Positions 1-10,640 of a stretch of DNA of 64,000 nucleotides are shown in pieces. Below the pieces are notes generated by a model. That model ran no database searches, was not told the DNA's origin, and was given only the letters and a program-made list of their open reading frames with translations. Each line of letters begins with the position of its first letter. Position 1 is the stretch's first letter. Where the stretch lies: positions 1,446,485-1,510,484 of the forward strand of contig NC_019870.2 in the NCBI RefSeq assembly GCF_002234675.1, in the 5' to 3' direction. The DNA comes from Oryzias latipes. Taxonomy: Eukaryota; Chordata; Actinopteri; Beloniformes; Adrianichthyidae. Both the position numbers and the translations under genes were made by a program.

Positions 1-702
1 CTGACCTTTGGCATCAGTGGGTGGAGTCCAAAACCAACAGGGAGCAGAATCTGATCGTTCTCCTCCTGGACCTTGATATTCTTCTTAGTGGTATGGAGAC
101 GATAATAAAAAAAAAAAGTTCCTCTAACTGTATTCGTTTTTTTTTTTTTTTTCGTTGGCCTACTGCGGGACAGCAGGTCGTCACACTGGGTCACAGAATG
201 AAGGAAGTACCGCTGAAACCGCCGTCATTCAGACCAGCTCCTGCAGTAGACGGTGAAGCTCACCGTACCGGGAGAATCTCTGAATGATGTCATGAACCCA
301 GACACGGAGATAACCGATGCTTTGTAGAAATCTTCAAAAGGAATAAACCTGATCTCTAAACATCATTTGCGTCTTTCATCACCGTGAACAAGGTGTACGG
401 CTACTCTGGTACAGTCAAAGCTTCCATGTAGCGATGGAGCTTTTGACAGTAGCTCCTCCCACATGCGGCATGAGCATCAACTCTATGATCAAATCTTTGG
501 TCGAGCGCTGAGCAGCGAATTTGACTCGTGAACCGAGCTCGACGTAAGTTTTAAACTTTAGCAGCCTCTAGAGGCTGCATCCTGGATGCCTCCGCCGGCT
601 CCGGGTCCTGTCTTAATCGACCCCTTTTTTCCCAGGTAACCTGATGATTTGTGGCTGTGGTTAAGGCTGCCCGCTCACTCCGTCTGTTTCTCTGCTTTGC
701 AG

Positions 703-3700
703 TATCAAGTTGGGCAGCTTTACTCTGTGGCAGAGGCCAGCAAGAATGAGACCGGAGGAGGCGAAGGCATCGAAGTCCTCAAAAATGAGCCCTATGAGAA
801 GGAAGGGGAGAAGGGACAATACACACACAAAATATACCATCTAAAGAGGCAAGTGGAGGTCCACGTACGCTGAACATGCCTGTTTGAGTCGCTCCTGGTT
901 CCTCTTTTAGCTTCGTTATTTTCTGATTTATGATCATTATCACTGTTTGTGGTATTTAATTCATGATACAGTGGAATTTTAAACCTTTTTTTAACAGTCC
1001 TATAAACTGTAGCTATCAAAAAAGTCAAGGTCGTATTTCCATCTTTTCATGAGGCTGAAACTGTCCAGGTGCTTCAGACCTTCAGGGAAAAACAAAAACA
1101 TCCGGTTCTCTACTAATCTTAAGAAAAAAATAATAATAATCCAAAATCTAAAGTGAGCTTTTATTTTGAAGTTTTCTGGCTGTGAAGAACGTTTGCAAAT
1201 ATTTAAAGGAACGGCATGCAGTCATCTGCATACGTTTACACGGCTCCAAGTTTCTATAACGTGAAGCCCTTCCTCCTTTGACAAAAGCATCAGTTAGGTC
1301 ATTAGTGTCATTTGTGTCCTCTGTAAAAAGGTAAATCTGCAGATTTTACTCGGAGCCTCTGCTCATCTGAGCTCACAGCAAACGTGAAGCTGCCAAGTTT
1401 GTATTCGCTCTAAGATGATGAGAGGAAAGGAGGCCTGGATCTTCTCCTGAAGGTTTGTCTTCCTCTGTGCAGCAAAGTCCCGGGCTACGTAAAGATGATC
1501 GCACCCGAGGGAGCCTTAGTTTTTCACGAAAAGGCTTGGAACGCGTATCCATACTGTCGCACCAGTAAGTTGACAAAGATTCCCATCAGGCATCCCTGTT
1601 CGGTTTGAAAGTGTTTTCTAAACCCGACAGACTTGACGCTAACAGGATCTTTGTCTTTCTCTCTTTTTTTTGCTCCTTCCTCTGCAGTCGTGACGGTAAG
1701 TTATCAAAGATTTTAGTAATTTTAGTCATCTGAAGCCCTTAGAACTCAAATGTGATTAGTTTAACAAGTAGTTCTGTGGAAAAAGGATTAAAAAAAACTC
1801 TTTTAAATAAAAAGGAAAATAGTTTCTTTTCACTTCTGCAGACGTTTTGCAGATTAATTTGATGCAGATCTTTAAAAACATTGTATCATAAAAGCCTTAC
1901 TAGAATGAAGAATTGTTTTATTCAAGCAATCAAAACAAGCAAAATCTAAAATAGCAAAAGAATTCTATGTCTACACAAAGTAGGGACCACAAATTAGTTC
2001 AAATGTCGACTTTTAGGGTTTGGTTTCGGTATGATTTATGATTTGTGTACAAAACGACAAAAAAACAAAAATTCAGACAAATGTTTTATTCAAGCTGCTG
2101 ATAAGTAAGTAACAATGGAGAAAAACCATCACTTGGCTCATACTAAGCCTGGTGTGATGAAAGAAAACATGAAAAAGTTTGATACTTTCAGTGTTTGCAG
2201 CAGGGATGCAGCGGCTCTTTTTCCCCATGATTCAGCTCAATGGTGTAACATGAAGTTTGGTTTAAATTACTAATACATGGTTAAATCAAGTCATAAATTG
2301 ATAAGAAATGTGACAGATTTTCAGATATGTACACACTGGTATACCCACCAGCTACTTCATCAGGTCCACTTCACTAGTACCGGGTTGGACCCCCTTTTGC
2401 CTTTAGAACTGCCTCAATCTTTGGTGGCATAGATTCAACGCGGTTCTGGAAACATTCCTCAGACTTTGGTCCATGTTGACATGACAGCACCGCTCAGTTG
2501 CTGCAGGTTTGTCTTCTGAACATCCATGATGCTGGTCTCCCGTTCCACCACATCCCAAAGGTTCTCTATTGGGTTCTGGTGACTGTGGAGGCCGTTTGAG
2601 TCCAGAGACTCATTGTCATGTTCTAGAAACCAGTCTGAGATGATTCCAGCTTGATGACTTGGAGCATCAGAAGATTGAACACTGTGGTCGTGAAGGGATG
2701 GACATGGTCAGCAACAAACATCCCCCACACCATGACACCACCACCACCACAAGCCTGAACCGCTAAGACAAGGCAGGATGGACCCATGCTGTCATGTTGT
2801 TGTTTCCAAATTCTGACCCTACCATCAGTTTCCTGTTCTTAGCTGACAGCAGTGGTACCTGGTGTGGTCTTCTGCTGCTGTAGTCCGTCTGCCTCCAGGT
2901 TGGACGTGTTGTTCTTTCAGGGATGCTCTTCTGCAGACCTCTGTTGGAACCAGTGGTTCTTTGAGTTCCTGTTGTCTTTCCATCAGCTGGAACCAGTCTG
3001 GCCTCTGACCTCTGGCATCAACGAGACATTTCTACCCACAGAAGTGCAGCTCTCTGGATATTTTCTCTGTTTAGGACCATTCTCTGTAAACCCTAGAGAT
3101 GGTTGTGGGTGAAAATCCCAGCAGATCAGCAGTTTCTGAATTCCTCAGACCAGCCCGTCTGGAACCAACAACCACCTTCAGAGTCACCTCAATCACCTTC
3201 CTTGCTAATTCTGATGCTGGTTTGAGCTGCAGCAGGTGGTCTGGACCGTGTCTACATACGTGTACTGAGTTGCTGCCGTGTGATTGGCTGATTAGACATC
3301 TGTGTTAATGAGCAGTTGGACAGGTGTGCCTAATAAAGTGGCTGGTGAGTGTACATATCACACTATGTATAAATACAGTATATAAAAAATAGGTCCGACT
3401 CGCCTCCTGTGGTATTAACGAGGTTTCTTTCCTCACTGGCGTGCTCCTGTTACTTAATAGCTAGCGTGATAAAACTAGGTCCAGGCTGATCAATGCAGGA
3501 GGGGCTTCAGTCCAAAAGTCTGATTGGCTCATTGGATTTAGCTGCAGAGTTTAAGGCGACTCCCACGACCCTCCATTCACGCCGGTCGGCGGTCTCCTCC
3601 GTTCACCCGCTTGACGCCGGCTCCTCTTCCTCCTGCTGAACACTTTCCCTCTTGAACGTTTCAGAACGAGTACATGAAAGACGACTTCATGATAAAGATT

Positions 3701-6230
3701 GAGACGTGGCACAAACCCGACATGGGAACAGTAGAAAACGTAAGTGCAACCCGCGGCGTGGCTTCACCTGCTGCAGGTAGGTTATGGCCACACAGATGAG
3801 GACAGCTGCATGGGTCTGACATCAGCGGCTTCACAATACGAGGCGTCAAAGTGCAAATTCAGGGGGGGGGGTTCCAGCCCTCCTCCCCCCCTGCAGACAC
3901 AAAGCTTCATTCTTCTGTTTTCTGAAACCCTTTTGTGACTCTGTGGAGTCGTAAACAGAGATGAAAGCCGTCTGTGTCTGAATCAGGAGAAAACAAAAAG
4001 CATTCTCAGTTCTTTGCATTTGAACTCCTGACCAAAGAGGCTGGTTCTCCTCACAGGTGCACGACCTGGACGAGCAGACGTGGCGGACTGTGGAGGTGGT
4101 GCCTATAGACATCGCCAGCAGAGACGAAGTGGCTCCTGGAGTGAGTTTGTGACTGGATTTGGGATCTGTGGGCGGAAGCCAGGCAGCAGAGCCGCTCGCC
4201 GTCCGCACGGCGGTGCAGCCGGAGGCTAACGGGGCGGAAACGGACAGGTTCCACCCCAGACCTCTGAGTCGCACATCGCCGAACGCAAAAACCAACCGAT
4301 GAAAAAACAAATTCAGCGCCACATGAAGAAATGTCGCAAATTTCCCACGTGTGGGATGATGAAAGTAATTCCTGTTCTGATTCTGAAGAAGACATTTAAC
4401 GGCAGAATAGAAGCTGACAGAGGATGAAACGGGAGACGTTAAATGAAGGAAATGCTAACAAAGTGAAAATAATTGACTCAACTGTTGATCATTTCTTAAA
4501 CGCTCGATGCTTTTGTGCTAAAGAACTGAGGAAAGTGTAAACAGGAAGTTACTTTTACTAGTTATCAATGATTATAATGTGAAGCTCGGTAGGAACTCTG
4601 TTCCTGCCTTTATCGCCAGGTATGTTCTAAAGAGAACCCGTGATCTGTAGGTCACTACAGCGGTCAACCTCTGACCAGAAGAGTGCCGGTTTAGTTCCCG
4701 CCTTGCCCGTCCATATGTCAGAGTGTCTTTGGGCGAGACATTGAACCCCACAATGGAGGGTTCAGTTTCAATGGGAGGTCGATGTTCAGATGGTTTCTGT
4801 GAACGCGGGGCGCCGCAGTCCTGCAGCAGCGTGTTCGGGGCGTTACAGCTCCAACTTAGGAAGAATTTTTGCGTCATGTCGACCAATCAGGAGCTCTGCT
4901 TTGGCCCGTGACGCGTTGATGATGTAACCAGATGAATCCCCACGGAGCAGAAGTCGATCGTTCTCCTCCTGAACTTTCTGGTATTTTTTCCTTTAATGGG
5001 GGCAATAATAAAAAAGTTCCTCCAGTTTTCTTCTTATCTTTAATTTCCCTCCTGGGACTAATGCGGTTCTTGATGCGACCGAGCCTCTTTTAGGAGGTCT
5101 CCGACCTGGGGGGGGGGTCACAGTCATCCCGCCTGACGCGAGCTTCTTCACAATAATGACTTAAGTGGATCAGAGTGGAGGCCACAGCTAAATCTGAAGG
5201 CCCATCTGCTGACGGATTAAAACACCACAGAGCTGTGCACGTGTGTGCACGTGTGTGCACGTGCGTCTGTGTGCGTGTGTGAAATGTTTGTAAATCCATT
5301 TTTAAATGAACTCTTTCATCAGATCTGCTTTTCTGTCTTTTGTCAAAAGTGGAAAAAGCAAACCTGCTTGACCTTTTCTGCCTTCAGGACTACAAACCCG
5401 AGGAGGATCCGGCTCTTTTCCAGTCTAGTAAGACGGGCAGAGGCCCGCTGGGGCCCGAATGGAAGGTACCCCACACGTCCTCCTGGCGCTCCCCGCTGTG
5501 GTCCTCATCCCCGTGACGGCTGCATCTTTTCCTCCGCAGAACGAGCTGAAGACGGACTGTCCGTACATGTGTGCGTACAAGCTGGTGACGGTCAAGTTCA
5601 GGTGGTGGGGGCTGCAGACCAAAGTGGAGAACTTCATCCACAGGGTAAAGCCGGCCCGTCTGTGCAGGGGCTTCACCTCGGGGCTTTTCTTTCTCTCACA
5701 TGAAACTGTTGGTTCTCTGTCTGCGCAGCAAGAGAAGCGGATCTTCACCAACTTCCACCGTCAGCTGTTCTGCTGGATCGACAAATGGGTGGGTTTGACC
5801 ATGGAGGACATCCGGCGGATGGAGGAGGAGACCCAGAAGGAGCTGGAGGAGGTGAGGCCCTTTTCTCCTGATTTCTGGATTGGAACTGCTGAATTCATGC
5901 TGTTCAGTGGGGAAACTGACATTTTTATTCTGTTTAAAGTTTTGCTTGTAAAGTGAATAAGATCCAGAAAGAAAGCAGTTTTCCTCCTGAACGAAACATT
6001 TAAATATTTGAAAAGAAGAGCAATTTGTGAAATTGATTCAACTACACTTTGTAACTCAAGTTTTGGTTAATTTAAAAAAAAAAAAACGCCCAAACTCCCG
6101 ATCCAGGTTTGCTTTCCAGAGCAGAGACTGGATGTGCTGAATGTGACCTTTAACCCTGATTTGCTCCTGAATCTCACATCAGATGCGTCAGAAAGGTGAC
6201 GTGCGAGGCACCTCTGCGACGGACGAGTAG
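703..6230 (+). CDS. pitpnb: Phosphatidylinositol transfer protein beta-like (5' end outside window), proximal last exon
   Basis: Class I PITPs carry phosphatidylinositol and phosphatidylcholine between membranes, notably at the Golgi/ER, and supply lipid for phosphoinositide signalling. Nine coding exons join in phase: 703-848, 1473-1564, 1688-1695, 3665-3739, 4057-4140, 5388-5465, 5540-5644, 5729-5851 and 6183-6230. They give 252 residues, starting at [19 protein letters not shown]. The first ~17 residues of the usual ~270 must lie left of the window. Hallmarks are the [20 protein letters not shown] stretch near the start, [40 protein letters not shown] and [20 protein letters not shown]. 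The tail [11 protein letters not shown] favours the beta paralogue over alpha. Oddities: intron 849-1472 uses a GC donor, and exon 1688-1695 is only 8 nt (second and third bases of Ile, then Val-Thr). Another last exon lies at 8137-8187. The family is certain; the beta assignment is likely. Confidence 0.93.
2330..3353 (-). mobile_element. Degenerate Tc1-like DNA transposon in pitpnb intron
   Basis: The two ends form imperfect terminal inverted repeats (TACACACTGGTATACCCACC at the left; the complement of GGCTGGTGAGTGTA at the right), and each outer TA could be the TA target duplication. Read on the minus strand, the 2550-2650 region still gives the Tc1 transposase C-terminal signature [13 protein letters not shown], preceded by IISDWF and a histidine/asparagine-rich stretch. 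Stops and small deletions break the frame, and at 1.02 kb the copy is shorter than an autonomous element (about 1.3-1.6 kb). It is a dead copy between the 8-nt exon and exon 3665-3739. Confidence 0.8.
4640..4775 (+). repeat. tRNA-like SINE/MITE fragment
   Basis: The stretch resembles a common fish repeat with a tRNA-like head: CCGGTTTAGTTCCCGCC (B-box-like), then GTGTCTTTGGGCGAGACATT. The second phrase closely matches a phrase at 63475-63500, and a related tRNA-like head lies at 41238-41302. It lies in the pitpnb intron 4141-5387. The family name is not established from the sequence. Confidence 0.45.
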
Positions 6231-7237
6231 AGCCCGCCGCTGTAGCTCACACACTAGAGGCAGGCTGAGTAAGTGGTGGCGCCGCCGCCGCATGGATCCG
6301 TGTCCGTCTCTGGGAGAACTTCCCGCTGCACGCGTCTTCCTTCCTGCATCTCCATTTCATCCTGACGCTGGTCTGCTTTGGTCTCCTGGAGCTCGTTCTT
6401 CTGCTGCAGATCAAAGCGTCGCCTGATGCTGATGTTCCTCTGTCTAGTCGTTCTTCCCCTCCAGGATTCACATTTAAGCCCAAATATTGACTTACCTTCT
6501 GACCAAAAGTTGACCCGTTTTTCCTTTTTCAGAGAAAAGACCTTGCTGGGGGAGTGTTGTCAGGTTCCTGCAGACGATCAAACATCACGCCATCACTTCC
6601 TGGGGACGGGGACTGTCTGGATTTTATTAAACCGGCACTTTTGAAATGGTTCTGGTGCCTAAACTGGTCAAACCGCTGCTTCAAAAATTAAAATGAATTT
6701 TTCCCAAAAGCATGAAGGTCTGACGAAGCCCCGTGACAGAATGAAGGAGAGCGCCTGAAGAGGCTTTATTTTCTCCCTCGCTGCAGCGCCGCATCTGTTT
6801 TCACACGTGCTGCAGTAAACTCGTGTTTCAACGCTCGTCGCCGTGACAACGGCCTTTTTTCAGAGCGCCACTCTGGTCCCTCAGGGCAATCCTGTTCTGA
6901 AGTACAGACTAACTTTCACTTTGACATTTTGACTGAAGCTCCACCCACCCTCACGGCCACACCTATTTTTATGTGAGCCCGCCCACAATCACTGGAAAAG
7001 CAAAATGATTGGCTGGAATCGTACAGAAAACTGAATAAGTGACTGACATGTCTGAAATGAACCATTATAATCTGTTTTTTTTTTTACAATACTGGTAGTA
7101 CTCTGTGTTTTCTAAAAAAAAAAAAAAACGCCCAACTGACAGTCCAGGTTTGTTTTCCAGAGCAGATACTCGATGTGCTGGATACCTACTTTAATCCTGA
7201 TTCGCTCCTGAATCTCACATCCGATGCGTCAGAAAAG
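6073..7237 (+). repeat. Direct duplication of the pitpnb last-exon acceptor region; second copy dead
   Basis: About 120 bp (an A-run, the polypyrimidine/acceptor region and the first codons of the proximal last exon, ~6073-6194) recur at ~7113-7237. In the second copy the acceptor CAG has become CCG, and after MRQK the frame runs into the low-complexity sequence that follows. It therefore cannot splice as a GT-AG exon. I read it as a broken tandem copy of the last exon lying between the two usable last exons. Confidence 0.7.
6626..6631 (+). terminator. Possible poly(A) signal, short pitpnb 3' UTR
   Basis: ATTAAA lies about 400 bp after the proximal stop codon. It is the first common poly(A) hexamer variant in that 3' region. 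The assignment is positional only. Confidence 0.35.
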
Positions 7238-7239
7238 AA

Positions 7240-7460
7240 AATTGATTTCTACCAGTAGTACCGTAAACGTCAAAAACATTAGTTCTGGATGCGCCGGTAC
7301 CGGTACTTCCCTATGCATTTGTACCAGTAGTACTGCATGTATGAGTACCAGAAGTACCGTAGTACTGTATGCGTTTAGTAGCTCTGTTTGCATCGTTGCT
7401 GGTATCACCTTATAGGTTGATACCGGTAGTTCCATATGTGTTGGTACCAGTACCAACTTG
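7240..7460 (+). repeat. Degenerate tandem repeat rich in GTACCAGTAGTAC
   Basis: Variants of TACCAGTAGTACTGTATGCG recur at intervals of roughly 30-36 bp, with many substitutions. It directly follows the dead exon copy and precedes the CTGCAG minisatellite. No coding frame is credible. Confidence 0.5.
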
Positions 7461-7654
7461 GCACAGAGTTAGCTAGAGGAACCTTCACCAGCATCAGTGC
7501 CTCCTTTGACTGCAGAGAAGAACAGCTTTCAGCTCCTGGTTGTCTTTTTCTGCCTGCTGCTCACCTTCATCATCTTCACTCACATTTCCCGCCTGCAGCT
7601 CCATCTCATCTGTTCTGGAGGCTTCAGTCTCCCAAAGTCTGACCGTGTGTGACT

Positions 7655-8075
7655 GAACAGGATGTCTGCGGGCATCTGCAGGCGTCTGTGACCATCTGCA
7701 GTTATCTGCGGCCGTCTGCAGGTGCCTTTGGGCATCTGCAGGCATTTGTAGTCGTCTACAGGGATCTGTAGGCGTCTGCAGTTGTCTATAGCCGTCTGCA
7801 GGTGTCTGCAGGCGTTTGTGGACGTCTGCGGCCGTCTGCAGGTGTCTGGGCATCTGCTGGCGTCTGAAGGCATCTGTGGACGTCTACGGGCATCTGCAGA
7901 TGTCTGCAGGTGTCTGAAGGCATCTGTGGATGTCTACGAGCATCTGCAGATGTCTGCAGGTGTCTGCAGGCATCTGTGGACGTCTACGGGCATCTGCGGA
8001 TGTCTGCAGGTGTCTGGGCGTCTGCGGGCATCTGCACGCCTTTGTGGTCATCTGCAGGCGTCTGCGGGTTCTGTT
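7655..8075 (+). repeat. CTGCAG-rich minisatellite
   Basis: About 35 tandem units of 11-12 bp built on (G)CATCTGCAGGCGTCTG, with a higher-order pattern in the second half (GGACGTCTACGGGCATCTGC recurs). It sits between the alternative last exons of pitpnb, in sequence that is intronic for the distal isoform. Because the units lack stops, long open frames run through it on both strands, but they are compositional. Confidence 0.9.
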
Positions 8076-8136
8076 AGAGCCCATGCAGTGGTTCTTCAGC
8101 CGAAGTGACGCCGCTCTCTCCTCTCCCCCCCTGCAG

Positions 8137-8187
8137 CTTCGAAAAACGGGTCCGATCCGAGGCACCAGTGCTGCTCACGAGCATTGA
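8137..8187 (+). CDS. pitpnb: Alternative last coding exon of pitpnb
   Basis: A pyrimidine tract ending in CTGCAG precedes a 17-codon frame encoding LRKTGPIRGTSAAHEH and a stop. It is homologous to the proximal last exon ([15 protein letters not shown]) at the shared RGTSA core. The upstream exon 5729-5851 ends in phase 0, so either last exon can be joined to it; this version gives 253 residues within the window. Mammalian PITPNB is known to produce C-terminal splice variants, which supports a real choice of last exon. Use of this exon would remove 5852-8136, including the proximal exon and the CTGCAG minisatellite. Transcription of this form is inferred from sequence only. Confidence 0.75.
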   Translation, partial: LRKTGPIRGTSAAHEH

Positions 8188-8457
8188 GGCAAATCAACAA
8201 ACCCCCACCCCCGTCATGATGATGTCATCAGAGGCACCCACCAAACCGAGGAGGATGTCCCCCCACCTCTTCTCCTGTCTTATATGAATCATCGTGGGGG
8301 GGTTTTGATGTGATTGGTTAACAGTACTGTACAGGATCCCCCCCCTGGATCACAGGCCTCCTGTTCACCCAGAAAACAAAAATAATTAATTTTTGCAAAC
8401 AGAAGAAACTTGATTGCCTGATACGTATTTGTTAGTGAATTATTCCAGCGGGCTTGG

Positions 8458-8465
<8 letters not shown>

Positions 8466-8488
<23 letters not shown>

Positions 8489-8657
8489 TCAAAGCCGTGA
8501 CGAGGACGTCCAGCCTTTTAAATTAGAATGTTGTTTTTAGTGACTCGATGTCCCGGATGAGTGGAGTTGGGCGGGTCATCGGAGCTCCGCCCCTAGAGTC
8601 TGTTTTCACGGTTCTGTCATTTTTATGGTCATTGTTTCCCCCCCCCCCCCCCCCCCC
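8466..8657. repeat. poly(G)23 and poly(C)20 tracts in inverted arrangement
   Basis: An uninterrupted run of 23 G (8466-8488) is followed 149 bp later by 20 C (8638-8657) and a short CA repeat. They are complementary, so a transcript could pair them. Both lie in the putative long 3' UTR of pitpnb. Confidence 0.9.
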
Positions 8658-8659
8658 GC

Positions 8660-10640
8660 CACACACACACACAAACTAGCCCTCCCCTCCTGAAGTGCGC
8701 GCATGTGGACGACAGACACCCCCCCAGTCCCAGCATGTAAACGAGCAGCTCAGACAGAGCATTAGCTGACGTGCGCCCCCTGCAGGAGAGTCTGTGCTCT
8801 GACACCCCCGTTCCAGCGTTTGCCTTCACTCTTAGGGCTGGGGAGGGCCTTCGCTGCATGGCCTTCCTCTCTAGGGCTTCAGAGGACCCTGACGCTCTCT
8901 GCATGACTCAAACTCGACTTTATGTCGGGTGTTTTCCCCATCGCGGACAGAAAAGGGTCCCGGCAGATCCGCCACGACCAAGGCTCCCCCACCACAGGAA
9001 CCCGTGCAGCCGGAAGTCCTTTGGTTTTAGACGTGCGCGGGGCGATCAGGTGCTCCGATCAGCTGTCTTTGTTCCCAGCTCGTCAGCTGCAGTTTTTTTT
9101 TAGTCTTTCTTTGATCAGGGTGTGTCCAGATTTTTTAGGTTTTGTATGGTTTTATGTGAGACAGAGCTGTCCGTGCGCGTGCTTTATACTAGACCCATGT
9201 TCCAACTGTACATACAAGCTGCAGTGGGAGTCCAGAGCCATCGGGCGCGTCAGTGGATCCCGCGCCGCGCCTCCAGGGTGGGAGGGATCGGCCCCGCAAA
9301 CCGTACCTCACTCATGCTTATTATGAATGTGCAGCTTTACGGGCGAGCGGCGGATGAGTCAGGACCGCCCTGCAGCCCCCTGTCACGCTCGGAGCGGGGG
9401 GGGGGGGGGGGACTAAAACGGCTAGATGTGCATGTTTGCTTTTTGCTTCCCTGGAGCGGCGCTTTCTCAGAAACTGCCTCAGCCTGCGGGGAGAGGGGCT
9501 GACAGACGGGCCTCGCCTCGCCTTCACGCTCGCTTCAGCCAGACCTCTGATCACCGGGCGAGGAGTGACGGGCCCGAGCGCGTGCGAAGGCGACGGGAGC
9601 CCCGCCCCCTGCAGGAATTCAGGCTGCGTGTGGTGCAGTTTGACTGGCGGGAAAAGACGGAGTCCAAAATACTGTTTTTCTTATTGTTATCCAGAAGAAG
9701 CACTTGCAGAATCTACTGTTTCTCTTTTGTGTTCACTTTTGTTTTTGGAAGACAAAGATTCACATTGTACAAAATTTTCTCTTTCTAATGAGGCAAAATC
9801 AGGGGAATTGGTAGTGAATGTAAAGATTAGTTCTCTTATTTTTTCTTTTTCATGGCTTTTACGCTGTGACCGAAGATTTAGACAATGGAACATAACAGAA
9901 TATCTAATAAATTTGAACAAATAAGACGATGTGTGTCTCATTTGTGTCTACTTGTACTTCTTTTCGTCAGTGTTTGTCAAAATAATTAAACTTGGAACAG
10001 TTGATCCAGCAGCTGATCATTTATGACCAGTCAGGATGACAGTTTTCTAATTTGTCAATGTTTTCTTGAAGTAGGAAATTATGACTAAAAAAATACAGGT
10101 ATTCCTTTTTAGTAGGTAAAAATATAGTTATAAAATGTACATTTGAATCTAAAAATAATGAAACTTCAAAATGTTGCTTTATGTTTAGCAATAAAGTTCG
10201 TAATGGATCCATTATTTACAACTGTTTTTCAAGTGTAAATTTAATTTTAAATAACAAAAACCTTTGGAGCAGTCAATCATTTATAATTACTTCTAATTCC
10301 TGTTCTATTAGTATTTTTTGCAGTTCTTAAAAGAAATTGGCTCTGAAAAAATTTCCAAATACAAAAGAACCCGAAAACACTTGAAAAAATGTTTTTAATA
10401 AAGAAATTTTTTCATATAATGCAATACTTCTACATGAAAACCATTGGAACAAATGAAAATAAATGCACCCCTCTGGTGCTGATTTGAGTTTTTTGGGGTT
10501 TATTAAAGAGTTTGATGCCTTCAAAGAGTCACTGTGGTTCTTAAACCAGAAAACTGTCCTCTTTGGCATGTGAGCAGATGAAAAATCGAATCGCCATCTT
10601 CGTGATCTTTCATTAATCTTTTTATTGTTGGATGCTGAAC
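8660..10640. other. Putative pitpnb long 3' UTR, then AT-rich spacer
   Basis: I see no splice-framed coding sequence here. 8660-9620 is moderately GC-rich with short open frames that show no family features; 9660-9911 becomes AT-rich and ends at a good poly(A) signal. 9925-10640 is AT-rich spacer with no recognised gene. Confidence 0.5.
9906..9911 (+). terminator. Possible distal poly(A) signal of pitpnb
   Basis: AATAAA is followed within 30 bp by a GT-rich stretch (GATGTGTGTCTC). It lies 1.7 kb after the stop of the distal last exon. The 8188-9905 interval has no convincing coding frame, so it could be a long 3' UTR. Confidence 0.45.

Noticed and set aside
1..702. Search for the first pitpnb exons (MVLIKE.. 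region)
   Set aside because: No matching frame with splice sites is present, so these exons lie outside the window; the short frame at 21-287 is spacer with poly(A)/poly(T) runs.
7494..8108. Long open frames on both strands (Cys/Leu/His-rich, repeating CRRLQTPAD or CGRLRASADV)
   Set aside because: They are frames through the CTGCAG minisatellite; the repeat unit lacks stops. Only the last 17 codons at 8137-8187 are real.
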